Shown: positions 1 to 5,106 of the stretch, one piece after another
How the letters are laid out: each line of letters begins with the position of its first letter
Numbering within the stretch: the first letter of the stretch is position 1
NCBI GenBank assembly: GCA_003553005.1
Contig: PUPG01000237.1
Coordinates: 1-5,106, forward strand
DNA length: 5,106 nucleotides
Origin: Bacteroidales bacterium
GTDB lineage: Bacteria; Bacteroidota; Bacteroidia; Bacteroidales; UBA7960
Direction of reading: 5' to 3'
Made by a program: the position numbers and the translations under genes
Notes under the pieces: generated by a model
Databases searched by the model: none
Told to the model about the DNA's origin: nothing
Seen by the model: only the letters and a program-made list of their open reading frames with translations

Positions 1-194
1 GGCACTGGCAGGTGCGGCGTGAGATTCAGGACCTCCAGCAGCAACAAGAGTTTTACCTGAAGGAGATCCGCCGCGACAGCCTGGCCATCGACCGCCTGAT
101 GAACGATCCGGATGCACTCGAGCGTTACGCCCGCGAACAATACCTGATGAAAAAAGAAGGGGAGGACGTGTACATCATCACCGAAGAGCCCTGA
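1..194 (+). CDS. Septum formation initiator family protein (DivIC/FtsB-like), 5' end missing
   Basis: This is the C-terminal part (about 64 residues) of a small division protein of the DivIC/FtsB family. Family members are about 100-residue bitopic membrane proteins with a short cytoplasmic tail, one membrane helix and an extracytoplasmic coiled coil. They join FtsL and FtsQ/DivIB in the divisome. The frame is open from base 3 to the TGA at 192-194, with no stop before the left edge. The GTG at 12 is therefore probably internal, and the real start and membrane helix lie to the left. Visible here are a Gln/Glu-rich helical stretch (EIQDLQQQQEFYLKEI) and then the family's conserved tail: ALERYAREQYLMKK, an acidic turn (EGED) and the short strand VYII. 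The order 'helix, ALE-YARE-Y-MKK, acidic turn, V-II' is what identifies the family. Nothing looks broken. The gene ends 154 bp before the convergent stop of priA. Family assignment is fairly secure; whether it is the DivIC or FtsB orthologue cannot be decided from this fragment. Confidence 0.85.
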   Translation, partial: HWQVRREIQDLQQQQEFYLKEIRRDSLAIDRLMNDPDALERYAREQYLMKKEGEDVYIITEEP

Positions 195-205
195 GCCGCT
201 ATGAT

Positions 206-221
206 CACCTGTTGGTGTTTT
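206..221 (+). terminator. Candidate short intrinsic terminator after the DivIC-like gene
   Basis: Eleven bases after the TGA at 192-194 there is a perfect 4-bp stem CACC/GGTG (206-209 with 214-217) around a TGTT loop. It is followed at once by TTTT (218-221). Position and order fit a Rho-independent terminator for the plus-strand gene. The stem is short and the T run is only four, so this is a candidate only. Confidence 0.35.
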
Positions 222-235
222 CGCAAATTCCAGGT

Positions 236-258
236 TACACGACACTTGTACTTTTTTT
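236..258 (+). terminator. Weak second terminator candidate (T7 tract)
   Basis: A run of seven T (252-258) follows a 4-bp A/T-rich inverted repeat TACA/TGTA (236-239 with 247-250, loop of 7). The T run is the best in the spacer but the stem is weak, so this may be no more than a backup to the hairpin at 206-221, or chance. Confidence 0.2.
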
Positions 259-264
259 GCCGGG

Positions 265-313
265 ATGGCTATTGGCTATTGGGTTTTGGCTTTTAGCAGT
301 TGGCTCTTGGCTC
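265..313. repeat. Degenerate 7-bp tandem repeat, consensus TTGGCTN, seven units
   Basis: Seven consecutive heptamers can be read in perfect phase: ATGGCTA (265), TTGGCTA (272), TTGGGTT (279), TTGGCTT (286), TTAGCAG (293), TTGGCTC (300) and TTGGCTC (307). Five of seven carry TGGCT, and the exact core TTGGCT recurs at 272, 286, 300 and 307. The array lies wholly in the spacer between the convergent stops of the DivIC-like gene and priA. On the other strand it reads as AGCCAA repeats. From memory, repeats of this style (AGCCAAT-like) are scattered in intergenic DNA of Bacteroidota; this was not checked. No coding or RNA role is evident. Confidence 0.75.
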
Positions 314-348
314 CTGACGTATGCGGTTCCCGTGCCTGGTGCTTCCCA

Positions 349-2841
349 CTATAAAGGGTCCACGTGAAATACCACCTTGATGGCTTTCCACTTGCTTTCT
401 TCCTGGAAGCGATCGGCCAGGTCGCGAAGCTTTTGTTTTTCGGATGGCAAGGAGGGGCTGCGGTTGAGTTTGATCAGCGTATTCTTGATGTACTGGTTGC
501 GCACCCGCGACACCAGGGGGTACTCCGGACCGAGAACTTTTCCGGGAAAGGCCTTGCTGAACCGTGCAGTGAGCTCCATCGCGGCATCGTCGAGGTAGTC
601 CTCGCGGGTATGCATCAGGCTGACCTTGATGAGGCGGGTGTAAGGCGGATAAGCAAACTCCTGGCGTTCTGCGATCTGCTGCCGGTACATTCCGGCATAA
701 TCGTTTTCCTGGACTTGTTTGATGATGGGATGGCCTGGGTTGTGCGACTGGATAATGACCTTGCCCCGCTTCTTGTGCCGCCCGGCGCGGCCACTTACCT
801 GTGCCATCAGCTGAAAAGCCCTTTCGTGGGCGCGGAAATCCGGGAAGTTGAGCATATTGTCGGCGTTCAGGATGCCAACCACGCCTACATTTTGGAAGTC
901 CAACCCCTTGCTCACCATTTGCGTGCCCACCAGGATGTCGGTGCGGCCCGCCTCAAAGTCTTCTATGATCCGGCGCCAGGCGTGTTTGGACCTTGTTGTG
1001 TCGAGGTCCATCCTGGCGATGCTGGCCTCCGGGAAGAACAGGGGAAGCTCTTCTTCGATCTTTTCCGTGCCAAAACCAACCATTTTGATGGCTGGTGAGG
1101 TGCACGACGGACAGGTGGCTGGTGGTGCGGTGGTGTGTCCGCAGTAATGGCACTTGAGCCGATTGATCTTTTTGTGGTAGACGAGCGTGACATCGCACTG
1201 GTGGCACTCCGGCAGCCACTGACAGACATTGCATTCCAGCCGGGGCGAAAATCCGCGGCGGTTTTGGAAAAGGATCACCTGCTCGCCTGCCTGCAAGGCT
1301 TCTTCCATGCTTTTGAACAGCAGGTGCGAGAAATGGGACTTCATTGCCTTGCCCCGCTTGTCGTGCCGCAGGTTGGCCACGTGTATCTCAGGCATCATCA
1401 CGTCGCCGTACCGCTTTTCGATTCCGGCATACCCGAACTTGCCGCTCTGGGCGTTGGAGAAAACCTCCAGGGACGGCGTGGCTGAGCCAAGCAGAACCTT
1501 TGCACCATGCATCGAAGCCAGGTAAATGGCAGCGTCACGCGCGTGATAACGCGGCGCGGGATCGTGTTGCTTGTACCCCGACTCGTGCTCTTCATCCACG
1601 ATGATCAGTCCCAGTTTGCGGAAGGGCAAAAACACCGCGGAACGAGGGCCCAGCACGAGGTCGTAGCGAATGTCCTCCCCGCCACTCCGGACGCCTCCCT
1701 GCAACAGGTTGTTCCACACTTCCACGCGCTCCATCGGGTTGAAGCGCGAGTGGTAGATGCCGGCCCTGTTGCCGAAATGGTGCTGCAGCTTGCGGATGAT
1801 TTGGGTGGTCAGGGCGATCTCCGGAAGCAGGTAAAGCACCTGCTCCCCTCGCTCCAGTGTTTCCCGGATCAGTTTGATATAAAGGGCTGTCTTGCCGCTC
1901 GAAGTCACCCCGTGCAACAGCACCGCCTGCTTGTCTTGCAGCCCCCGCTTCACCTCCGCCAGGGCCTTCTCCTGGTGGGGGTTCAGGGTAATTTCCTTTT
2001 CCTGTGCCTGCAGGTGGTCAAAATAGCTGATTTCCTTTTCGGTGATGTCGAAAACCCCCTTCCTGACCAGTGCCTGCAGGGCGGCATGGCCGCCCTGGAC
2101 CTTGCCGGTGAGGCTTGGCTGACTGACCTCGGGGCGTTGTGCGATGTTGCCGGCCTGGCTGATGTAGCGCATCAACACCTCCAGCTGTCGCGGGGCCTTT
2201 TCTTCCGCGTAATTGAACAGCTCCTCCATCTTGTCTTCGCTGGCCCAGGCGGGTGTCAGGCGCACGTGCTTCACCAGCCGGGGGCGCCAGGGGTTTTCCA
2301 ATTCCTCTTTGGTGATGACCAGACCCTTCTCCATCATCGCCTTTATGAGGGGAAGCACCTTGGGCAGGGAAGTGGTTTTGGACGCCTCCGAGAGGGTGAT
2401 CTGCCCCTTGTTGGCGAGGGCCTCCATCAGGGCTTGCTCCTTTTCGTTGAGGGTGTGTAGTTCGGGCCTGGCTGCCGGATTGATGGTGATGCGGGTTTCA
2501 CCAGCCAGTTTCATGGCTGGTGGCAGCGCGGCCGACATCACATCCCCCGCGGTGCACATATAGTATGCTGCCACCCAGTCCCAAAAGGCAAACTGTTGCG
2601 CGGTGACCACCGGCTCATCGTCGAGCAGGTGGTGGATGTATTTGGTGCGAAAGGACCCCGGTGGGTCTTCGTGCACCCGGCGAACGAGGGAAGCATAGAC
2701 TTTGTTCCGGCCAAACGGCACAACGGCCCGCTGGCCTGCCCGTATCCTGTCGTTGAGGTCATAGGGCACGCGATAGGTGAAGCAGCCCTTCAGCGGCAAG
2801 GGCAGCAGAACATCCGCATATAGGGTACGGCGAGTCGACAC
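349..2841 (-). CDS. priA: Primosomal protein N' (replication restart helicase PriA)
   Basis: PriA is a superfamily 2 DNA helicase (3'-5') that recognises stalled or collapsed forks and starts reloading of the replicative helicase. The 830 residues show the expected order. An N-terminal 3'-end DNA-binding domain (about 5-110, starting YADVLLPLPLKGCFTY) is followed by a winged-helix and linker region (about 125-285). The helicase core holds Walker A GVTSSGKT (311-318), the DEEH box (416-419) and LLGSATPS (450-457). Motif V is at GTQMVSKGLDF (639-649) and motif VI at QVSGRAGR (681-688). The zinc module has all eight cysteines (537, 540, 546, 549, 564, 567, 577, 580), with the same spacing as I recall for E. 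coli PriA. The protein is about 100 residues longer than E. coli PriA (732), mostly in the region before the helicase core, which I believe is usual in Bacteroidota. Start: GTG at 2839-2841, because an in-frame TAA lies five codons upstream (2854-2856) and no ATG is near. The stop is TAG. It runs convergent to the DivIC-like gene and lies 159 bp downstream of PFK on the same strand. Confidence 0.97.
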   Translation of the reverse strand: MSTRRTLYADVLLPLPLKGCFTYRVPYDLNDRIRAGQRAVVPFGRNKVYASLVRRVHEDPPGSFRTKYIHHLLDDEPVVTAQQFAFWDWVAAYYMCTAGDVMSAALPPAMKLAGETRITINPAARPELHTLNEKEQALMEALANKGQITLSEASKTTSLPKVLPLIKAMMEKGLVITKEELENPWRPRLVKHVRLTPAWASEDKMEELFNYAEEKAPRQLEVLMRYISQAGNIAQRPEVSQPSLTGKVQGGHAALQALVRKGVFDITEKEISYFDHLQAQEKEITLNPHQEKALAEVKRGLQDKQAVLLHGVTSSGKTALYIKLIRETLERGEQVLYLLPEIALTTQIIRKLQHHFGNRAGIYHSRFNPMERVEVWNNLLQGGVRSGGEDIRYDLVLGPRSAVFLPFRKLGLIIVDEEHESGYKQHDPAPRYHARDAAIYLASMHGAKVLLGSATPSLEVFSNAQSGKFGYAGIEKRYGDVMMPEIHVANLRHDKRGKAMKSHFSHLLFKSMEEALQAGEQVILFQNRRGFSPRLECNVCQWLPECHQCDVTLVYHKKINRLKCHYCGHTTAPPATCPSCTSPAIKMVGFGTEKIEEELPLFFPEASIARMDLDTTRSKHAWRRIIEDFEAGRTDILVGTQMVSKGLDFQNVGVVGILNADNMLNFPDFRAHERAFQLMAQVSGRAGRHKKRGKVIIQSHNPGHPIIKQVQENDYAGMYRQQIAERQEFAYPPYTRLIKVSLMHTREDYLDDAAMELTARFSKAFPGKVLGPEYPLVSRVRNQYIKNTLIKLNRSPSLPSEKQKLRDLADRFQEESKWKAIKVVFHVDPL

Positions 2842-2847
2842 AAAAGG

Positions 2848-2853
2848 CCCCTT
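2848..2853 (-). promoter_or_regulatory. Ribosome binding site of priA supporting the GTG start
   Basis: On the minus strand AAGGGG (2853 to 2848) lies six bases before the GTG at 2841. Together with the in-frame TAA just upstream, this supports GTG as the start. The site sits inside a small inverted repeat, AAAAGG and CCTTTT on the plus strand (2842-2855), whose 2-base centre is too tight for a full hairpin. Confidence 0.55.
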
Positions 2854-2876
2854 TTATGGTGAGTGAATGCAGCGAA

Positions 2877-2901
2877 GCCGCCAAGGTGGGCGGCATCCGC
2901 C
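2877..2901 (-). other. Two mutually exclusive GC hairpins in the priA upstream region
   Basis: Read on the minus strand, three segments follow each other: GGCGG (2901-2897), GCCGCC (2894-2889) and GGCGGC (2882-2877). Segment 1 can pair with the inner part of segment 2 (5 bp, loop ATG). Segment 2 can instead pair with segment 3 (6 bp, loop CACCTT). The structures cannot form together. The element lies 35 bp before the priA GTG and about 100 bp after the PFK stop. No T run follows, so it is not a classic terminator. The base-pairing is directly visible; any regulatory role is speculation. Confidence 0.35.
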
Positions 2902-2965
2902 TGTCATTGAACAGCAACCTGGACCCGGGCGTGTGCAATCAGGGAGCAACCCGGACAGGTGAACG

Positions 2966-2980
2966 GCCTTTGCGGAAGGC
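2966..2980 (-). terminator. Small hairpin after the PFK gene, doubtful terminator
   Basis: A perfect 5-bp stem GCCTT/AAGGC with a 5-base loop lies 20 bases after the PFK stop codon. No T run follows it on the minus strand, so it is at best a weak transcript-end or RNA-stability element. Readthrough from PFK into priA remains possible. Confidence 0.2.
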
Positions 2981-3000
2981 GGGGGCGGTTGATGGGTCGA

Positions 3001-4110
3001 TTAATCACCCATGCAGATGCCCACGCCCCGGGCCGACTTGATCAGGTCCGATTCGGGATTCACGAAGTTATACTGGCTGATGGCTTCGCTGAATGGCACG
3101 CTGACGATGTTGGGGTGCCGGTAGGCGACCATCTTGCCGAATTCTTCGCGGAGGACCATTTCGAAGGCCTCCACACCAAACTGGGTGGCCAGGATCCTGT
3201 CGTAGGCGATGGGTGTGCCTCCGCGCTGGAGATGACCCAACACGGTCTCGCGCATATCTGTCTCCAGGCCGGCATTTTTCAGCTCTGCAATCAGCTTGGA
3301 GGCCACGCCACCAAGGCGCACCTTGTGGTAACCAACCTCTTCGCTTTCCTGGTAGTGCATGTCGCCATCCTTCGGCTTGGCGCCTTCTGCAATCACAATG
3401 ATGGCATAGCCACGGCCACGATTGAAGCGGGAATAGATTTTTTCTTTCACAGCCTCAAGGTCATATGGGATCTCGGGGATCAGGCATACATCGGCACCAC
3501 CTGCTACGGCAGCGTGCAGGCCGATCCAACCGGCATAGCGGCCCATGACCTCCAGCACAAACACCCTGTTGTGGCTGGCAGCCGTAGTCACCAGTTTGTC
3601 TACCGCGGTGGTGGCCTCCTGTACGGCTGTCTGGAAACCGAAGGTAAAGTCTGTGGCCGACAAGTCATTGTCGATGGTCTTGGGTACCCCGATGATGTTG
3701 CACCCTTTCTCAAACAGCCTTTGCGAGATCTGCTGCGAGCCGTCGCCACCAATGTTGATCACCGCGTCTACGCCAAGATATTGCAACCGGCGCATCATTT
3801 CATCTGAACGGTCGGCCGTGCCCCAGCTTCCATCCTTGTTCTTGATGGGCCAGGCGAACGGGCCGCCTTTGTTGGTGGTGCCAATGATGGTGCCACCGCG
3901 GATATGTACACCGGCAACCTCTTTTTCGTCGAGGATGACGATCTCGTTGGGTTCGTTCAATACGCCGTCGAAGGCATTGATGCTGCCTACGACCTCCCAG
4001 TCACGCTCTTGTGAAGCGCGCATCACGATGGCGCGGATCACGGCGTTCAGACCGGGGCAGTCGCCACCACCGGTGGCGATCAGTACTCTTTTTCTCATGG
4101 AATCCTTCAT
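3001..4110 (-). CDS. pfkA: 6-phosphofructokinase, group III (mixed-substrate) type, probably ATP-dependent
   Basis: This cytoplasmic enzyme phosphorylates fructose 6-phosphate to fructose 1,6-bisphosphate, the committing step of glycolysis. The 369 residues are full length. The N-terminal loop is GGGDCPGLNAVIR (14-26). The donor-site loop GGDGS (121-125) is followed by PKTIDND (143-149), with catalytic Asp147. Substrate-binding segments follow: EVMGRYAGW (187-195), PEIPY (212-216) and GHLQRGG (292-298). In E. coli numbering the residue after GGD is position 104, and the one before TID is position 124. Classic ATP enzymes have Gly/Gly and pyrophosphate enzymes Asp/Lys. This one has Gly124 and Lys144 here, so Gly104/Lys124. 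That combination, with the GGGDCPGLNAVIR loop, matches group III ATP-using enzymes such as the Streptomyces type, which suggests ATP as donor. The donor is an inference. The start could be ATG at 4110 or ATG at 4098 (365 residues). The latter begins MRKRVLIATGGGD and has AAGGA before it, so it is a serious alternative. The gap to the upstream coiled-coil gene is 86 bp. Confidence 0.95.
   Translation of the reverse strand: MKDSMRKRVLIATGGGDCPGLNAVIRAIVMRASQERDWEVVGSINAFDGVLNEPNEIVILDEKEVAGVHIRGGTIIGTTNKGGPFAWPIKNKDGSWGTADRSDEMMRRLQYLGVDAVINIGGDGSQQISQRLFEKGCNIIGVPKTIDNDLSATDFTFGFQTAVQEATTAVDKLVTTAASHNRVFVLEVMGRYAGWIGLHAAVAGGADVCLIPEIPYDLEAVKEKIYSRFNRGRGYAIIVIAEGAKPKDGDMHYQESEEVGYHKVRLGGVASKLIAELKNAGLETDMRETVLGHLQRGGTPIAYDRILATQFGVEAFEMVLREEFGKMVAYRHPNIVSVPFSEAISQYNFVNPESDLIKSARGVGICMGD
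4103..4107 (-). promoter_or_regulatory. Possible ribosome binding site favouring the inner PFK start
   Basis: AAGGA (4107 to 4103 on the minus strand) lies four bases before the ATG at 4098. No purine-rich site precedes the outer ATG at 4110, where the upstream bases are T-rich. The four-base spacing is short, and Bacteroidota often start without a clear Shine-Dalgarno site, so this does not settle the start. Confidence 0.35.
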
Positions 4111-4120
4111 ATCAAAAAAC

Positions 4121-4154
4121 GTCTAAATGTCAAAAATGTCTAAAGGTCGAAAAG
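4121..4154. repeat. Degenerate 17-bp tandem duplication (GTC + A-rich units)
   Basis: Two adjacent 17-bp copies (4121-4137 and 4138-4154) match at 14 of 17 positions. Each is itself built of an 8-base and a 9-base unit starting with GTC: GTCTAAAT, GTCAAAAAT, GTCTAAAG and GTCGAAAAG. A further partial unit, TCAAAAAAC, precedes at 4112-4120. The array fills half of the gap between the coiled-coil gene and PFK and ends 10 bases before the outer PFK start codon. It is A-rich on the plus strand and T-rich on the minus strand, so it would form the T-rich leader of a PFK transcript if one starts upstream of it. Confidence 0.65.
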
Positions 4155-4163
4155 ACCAGGTAT

Positions 4164-4180
4164 GCCAGGTGCTCACTGGC
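4164..4180 (-). terminator. Small hairpin after the coiled-coil gene, weak terminator candidate
   Basis: A perfect 5-bp GC-rich stem GCCAG/CTGGC with a 7-base loop lies 16 bases after the stop of the coiled-coil gene (minus strand). A TTTT run follows only 9 bases later (4154-4151), too far for a standard intrinsic terminator. A second 4-bp stem GGTC/GACC (4145-4157) overlaps that T run. Confidence 0.25.
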
Positions 4181-4196
4181 TTTGTCGTCCCTTTTG

Positions 4197-5106
4197 CTAT
4201 CGCAGGGTCAGGGCTGTTTCGCCAAGGCGATATTCATCGGTAAACAGGGCAATCGAGTAGGTGCCCGGTTCAAATTCGGTTGTGCGTTCCCAGGTCAGGC
4301 ATTGTTGCTTCGCCTGGTTTTTGTATTCAAACGGCTCTTTTGCAGAAAACTGCAGGGTGTCGCCATGGTGTACAAAGGCGTGCGACATGCCGTCACTGAC
4401 CCTTAAAATGTTGCCTGAGGGGTCAGCAATGCGCATATAGGCATTGTATTCTCCTGCAGGGGTGATGGGGTTTTCTCCGATCACGAAACAGACGCGCACC
4501 TGTTCCACCCTGCGGGCCCGGTCTGTCTCCGACTCCCGCCCTCTGCCACGGATGCGGAAGGGCGTTGTTTCAATCTCATAGGCGCGCAAGCCGGAAGCCA
4601 TCTCCACCTGGGTTTCCAGCTGCTGCTTGTCTTCAGTCAGCTCCGTGGTGCGACGCTGAACTTGCTGTATTTCTTCGCGCATCTGCACGTTCTCTTCACG
4701 CAGGACCTTGTTTTCTGCATATAAGCTGTCCATTTCCTGCACATACTGCTGCGTAATCTCCTGGAGTTGCGACAATTGTCTCCGGATGCGATAATAGTCG
4801 GCCTGGCGCGCGATGAGGTCTTGTATTTCATCTGCATTGGCCTGGATGATGCTGTCTTGTTCCGTCAGGATGCTGTCATACTCCATCCTTGTGGCGTGAT
4901 AATCATCAAGAATGGAGTCCAGCTCCAATTGAAGTCCGTAATTGCGTTCTACCATGACCTCGTGATCGTGGCGGACCTCCTGCAGCGACCTGTGTGTGGT
5001 GAACCAAAGCACCCCGAAAATGATCACCAGGGCTCCGAGGATCCAAACGACCGTGCGGAAGATCTTGTCGTTTCTCTGTTTGTTTTCAGCGCCCTGCTGG
5101 CCCTGA
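4197..5106 (-). CDS. Membrane-anchored coiled-coil protein of unknown function, N-terminal end outside window
   Basis: I recognise no characterised gene; the layout resembles conserved hypothetical proteins I associate with Bacteroidota. The frame is open from the right edge to the TAG at 4197-4199, giving 302 residues. A GTG at 5027 falls inside the membrane helix and should not be taken as the start. In-window residues 1-17 are hydrophilic and basic near the end (NKQRNDKIFR). A single membrane helix follows (about 18-37, TVVWILGALVIIFGVLWFTT). By the positive-inside rule the N-terminus is probably cytoplasmic and the rest periplasmic. Residues about 38-170 form a long Glu/Gln-rich coiled coil. 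Four DSI/DSL motifs there sit in the same heptad register. A basic, Arg-rich linker (RIRGRGRESETDRARR) then leads to a C-terminal domain of about 110 residues. Its alternating hydrophobic pattern (VRVCFVIGENPITPAGEYNAYMRI and, at the end, GTYSIALFTDEYRLG) suggests a beta sandwich. Two cysteines occur in this domain. It resembles proteins sometimes labelled 'chromosome segregation' only because of the coiled coil, which is not evidence for that role. Confidence 0.85.
   Translation of the reverse strand, partial: QGQQGAENKQRNDKIFRTVVWILGALVIIFGVLWFTTHRSLQEVRHDHEVMVERNYGLQLELDSILDDYHATRMEYDSILTEQDSIIQANADEIQDLIARQADYYRIRRQLSQLQEITQQYVQEMDSLYAENKVLREENVQMREEIQQVQRRTTELTEDKQQLETQVEMASGLRAYEIETTPFRIRGRGRESETDRARRVEQVRVCFVIGENPITPAGEYNAYMRIADPSGNILRVSDGMSHAFVHHGDTLQFSAKEPFEYKNQAKQQCLTWERTTEFEPGTYSIALFTDEYRLGETALTLR

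Noticed and set aside
382..390. GGVRSGGED stretch (priA protein residues 382-390) as a possible insertion in the helicase core
   Set aside because: The residue numbers refer to the protein. The frame is intact, the flanking motifs are normal, and this loop before the LGPRSAVF segment varies in length among PriA proteins.
364..1098. Open frame of 244 codons on the plus strand antisense to the 3' part of priA
   Set aside because: Shadow of priA codon usage; it shows no domain signature, and the opposite strand encodes conserved helicase motifs and the zinc cysteines.
1507..2460. Open frame of 317 codons on the plus strand inside priA
   Set aside because: It lies wholly antisense to the helicase and DNA-binding regions of a clear PriA. 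The translation is rich in His, Gln and Leu in the pattern expected from the reverse of GC-rich codons, and no family motif is visible.
2842..2855. Inverted repeat AAAAGG/CCTTTT over the priA ribosome binding site as an operator or hairpin
   Set aside because: The 2-base centre prevents a full hairpin and the pairing left is mainly A-T; such a short palindrome next to an A/G-rich binding site is expected by chance.
2762..2896. Possible 45-codon upstream ORF on the minus strand starting at the ATG in the loop of the hairpin and overlapping the priA start
   Set aside because: An AGGCGG precedes the ATG closely, but the peptide is a frame-shifted reading of the priA N-terminus for most of its length. 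No conservation evidence is available, so it is not called as a gene.
2856..3041. Open frame of 61 codons on the plus strand in the pfk-priA spacer
   Set aside because: Composition is random-looking (Gly, Arg, Pro, Asn rich), it runs into the end of PFK on the other strand, and no family is recognisable.
2959..3807. Open frame of 282 codons on the plus strand antisense to PFK
   Set aside because: It is almost entirely opposite conserved PFK motifs, has no recognisable motif of its own and begins in a spacer without a ribosome binding site.
4111..4196. Bacteroidota-type promoter (TTTG ... TAnnTTTG) upstream of PFK
   Set aside because: The T-rich leader has several TTTG-like runs, but none pairs with a TA at the correct spacing, so no promoter is called.

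Overview
The window most likely comes from the chromosome of a Bacteroidota bacterium of moderately high GC. The clues are the style of the long PriA, a group III type 6-phosphofructokinase, a membrane-anchored coiled-coil protein of a kind I associate with this phylum, and short A/T-rich or TTGGCT-type degenerate repeats between genes. No 16S or other marker is present, so the assignment is by protein style only. I see no mobile element, CRISPR array, tRNA or rRNA.

Layout. Left edge (1-194, + strand): the C-terminal part of a DivIC/FtsB-type septum formation initiator, whose 5' end lies outside the window. 195-348: a convergent intergenic spacer with a small candidate terminator and a degenerate 7-bp tandem repeat. 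349-2841 (- strand): full-length priA, the primosomal helicase, starting at GTG. 2842-3000: a spacer with two mutually exclusive GC hairpins and no recognisable promoter. 3001-4110 (- strand): a complete 6-phosphofructokinase with a Gly/Lys combination at the two phosphoryl-donor positions. 4111-4196: a spacer with a degenerate 17-bp tandem duplication and a small hairpin. 4197-5106 (- strand): most of a membrane-anchored coiled-coil protein. Its reading frame stays open to the right edge, so its start is outside the window.

The three minus-strand genes run coiled-coil protein -> PFK -> PriA with gaps of 86 and 159 bp. They could share transcripts, but the gaps are wide and I see no functional theme beyond housekeeping (envelope or unknown, glycolysis, replication restart). 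The divIC-like gene runs convergently towards priA.

This is essentially an ordinary core-genome region and I do not see a new multi-gene system. The points most worth a second look are the PFK donor-specificity residues, the uncharacterised coiled-coil protein with its heptad-phased DSI motif, and the two kinds of intergenic short repeat.
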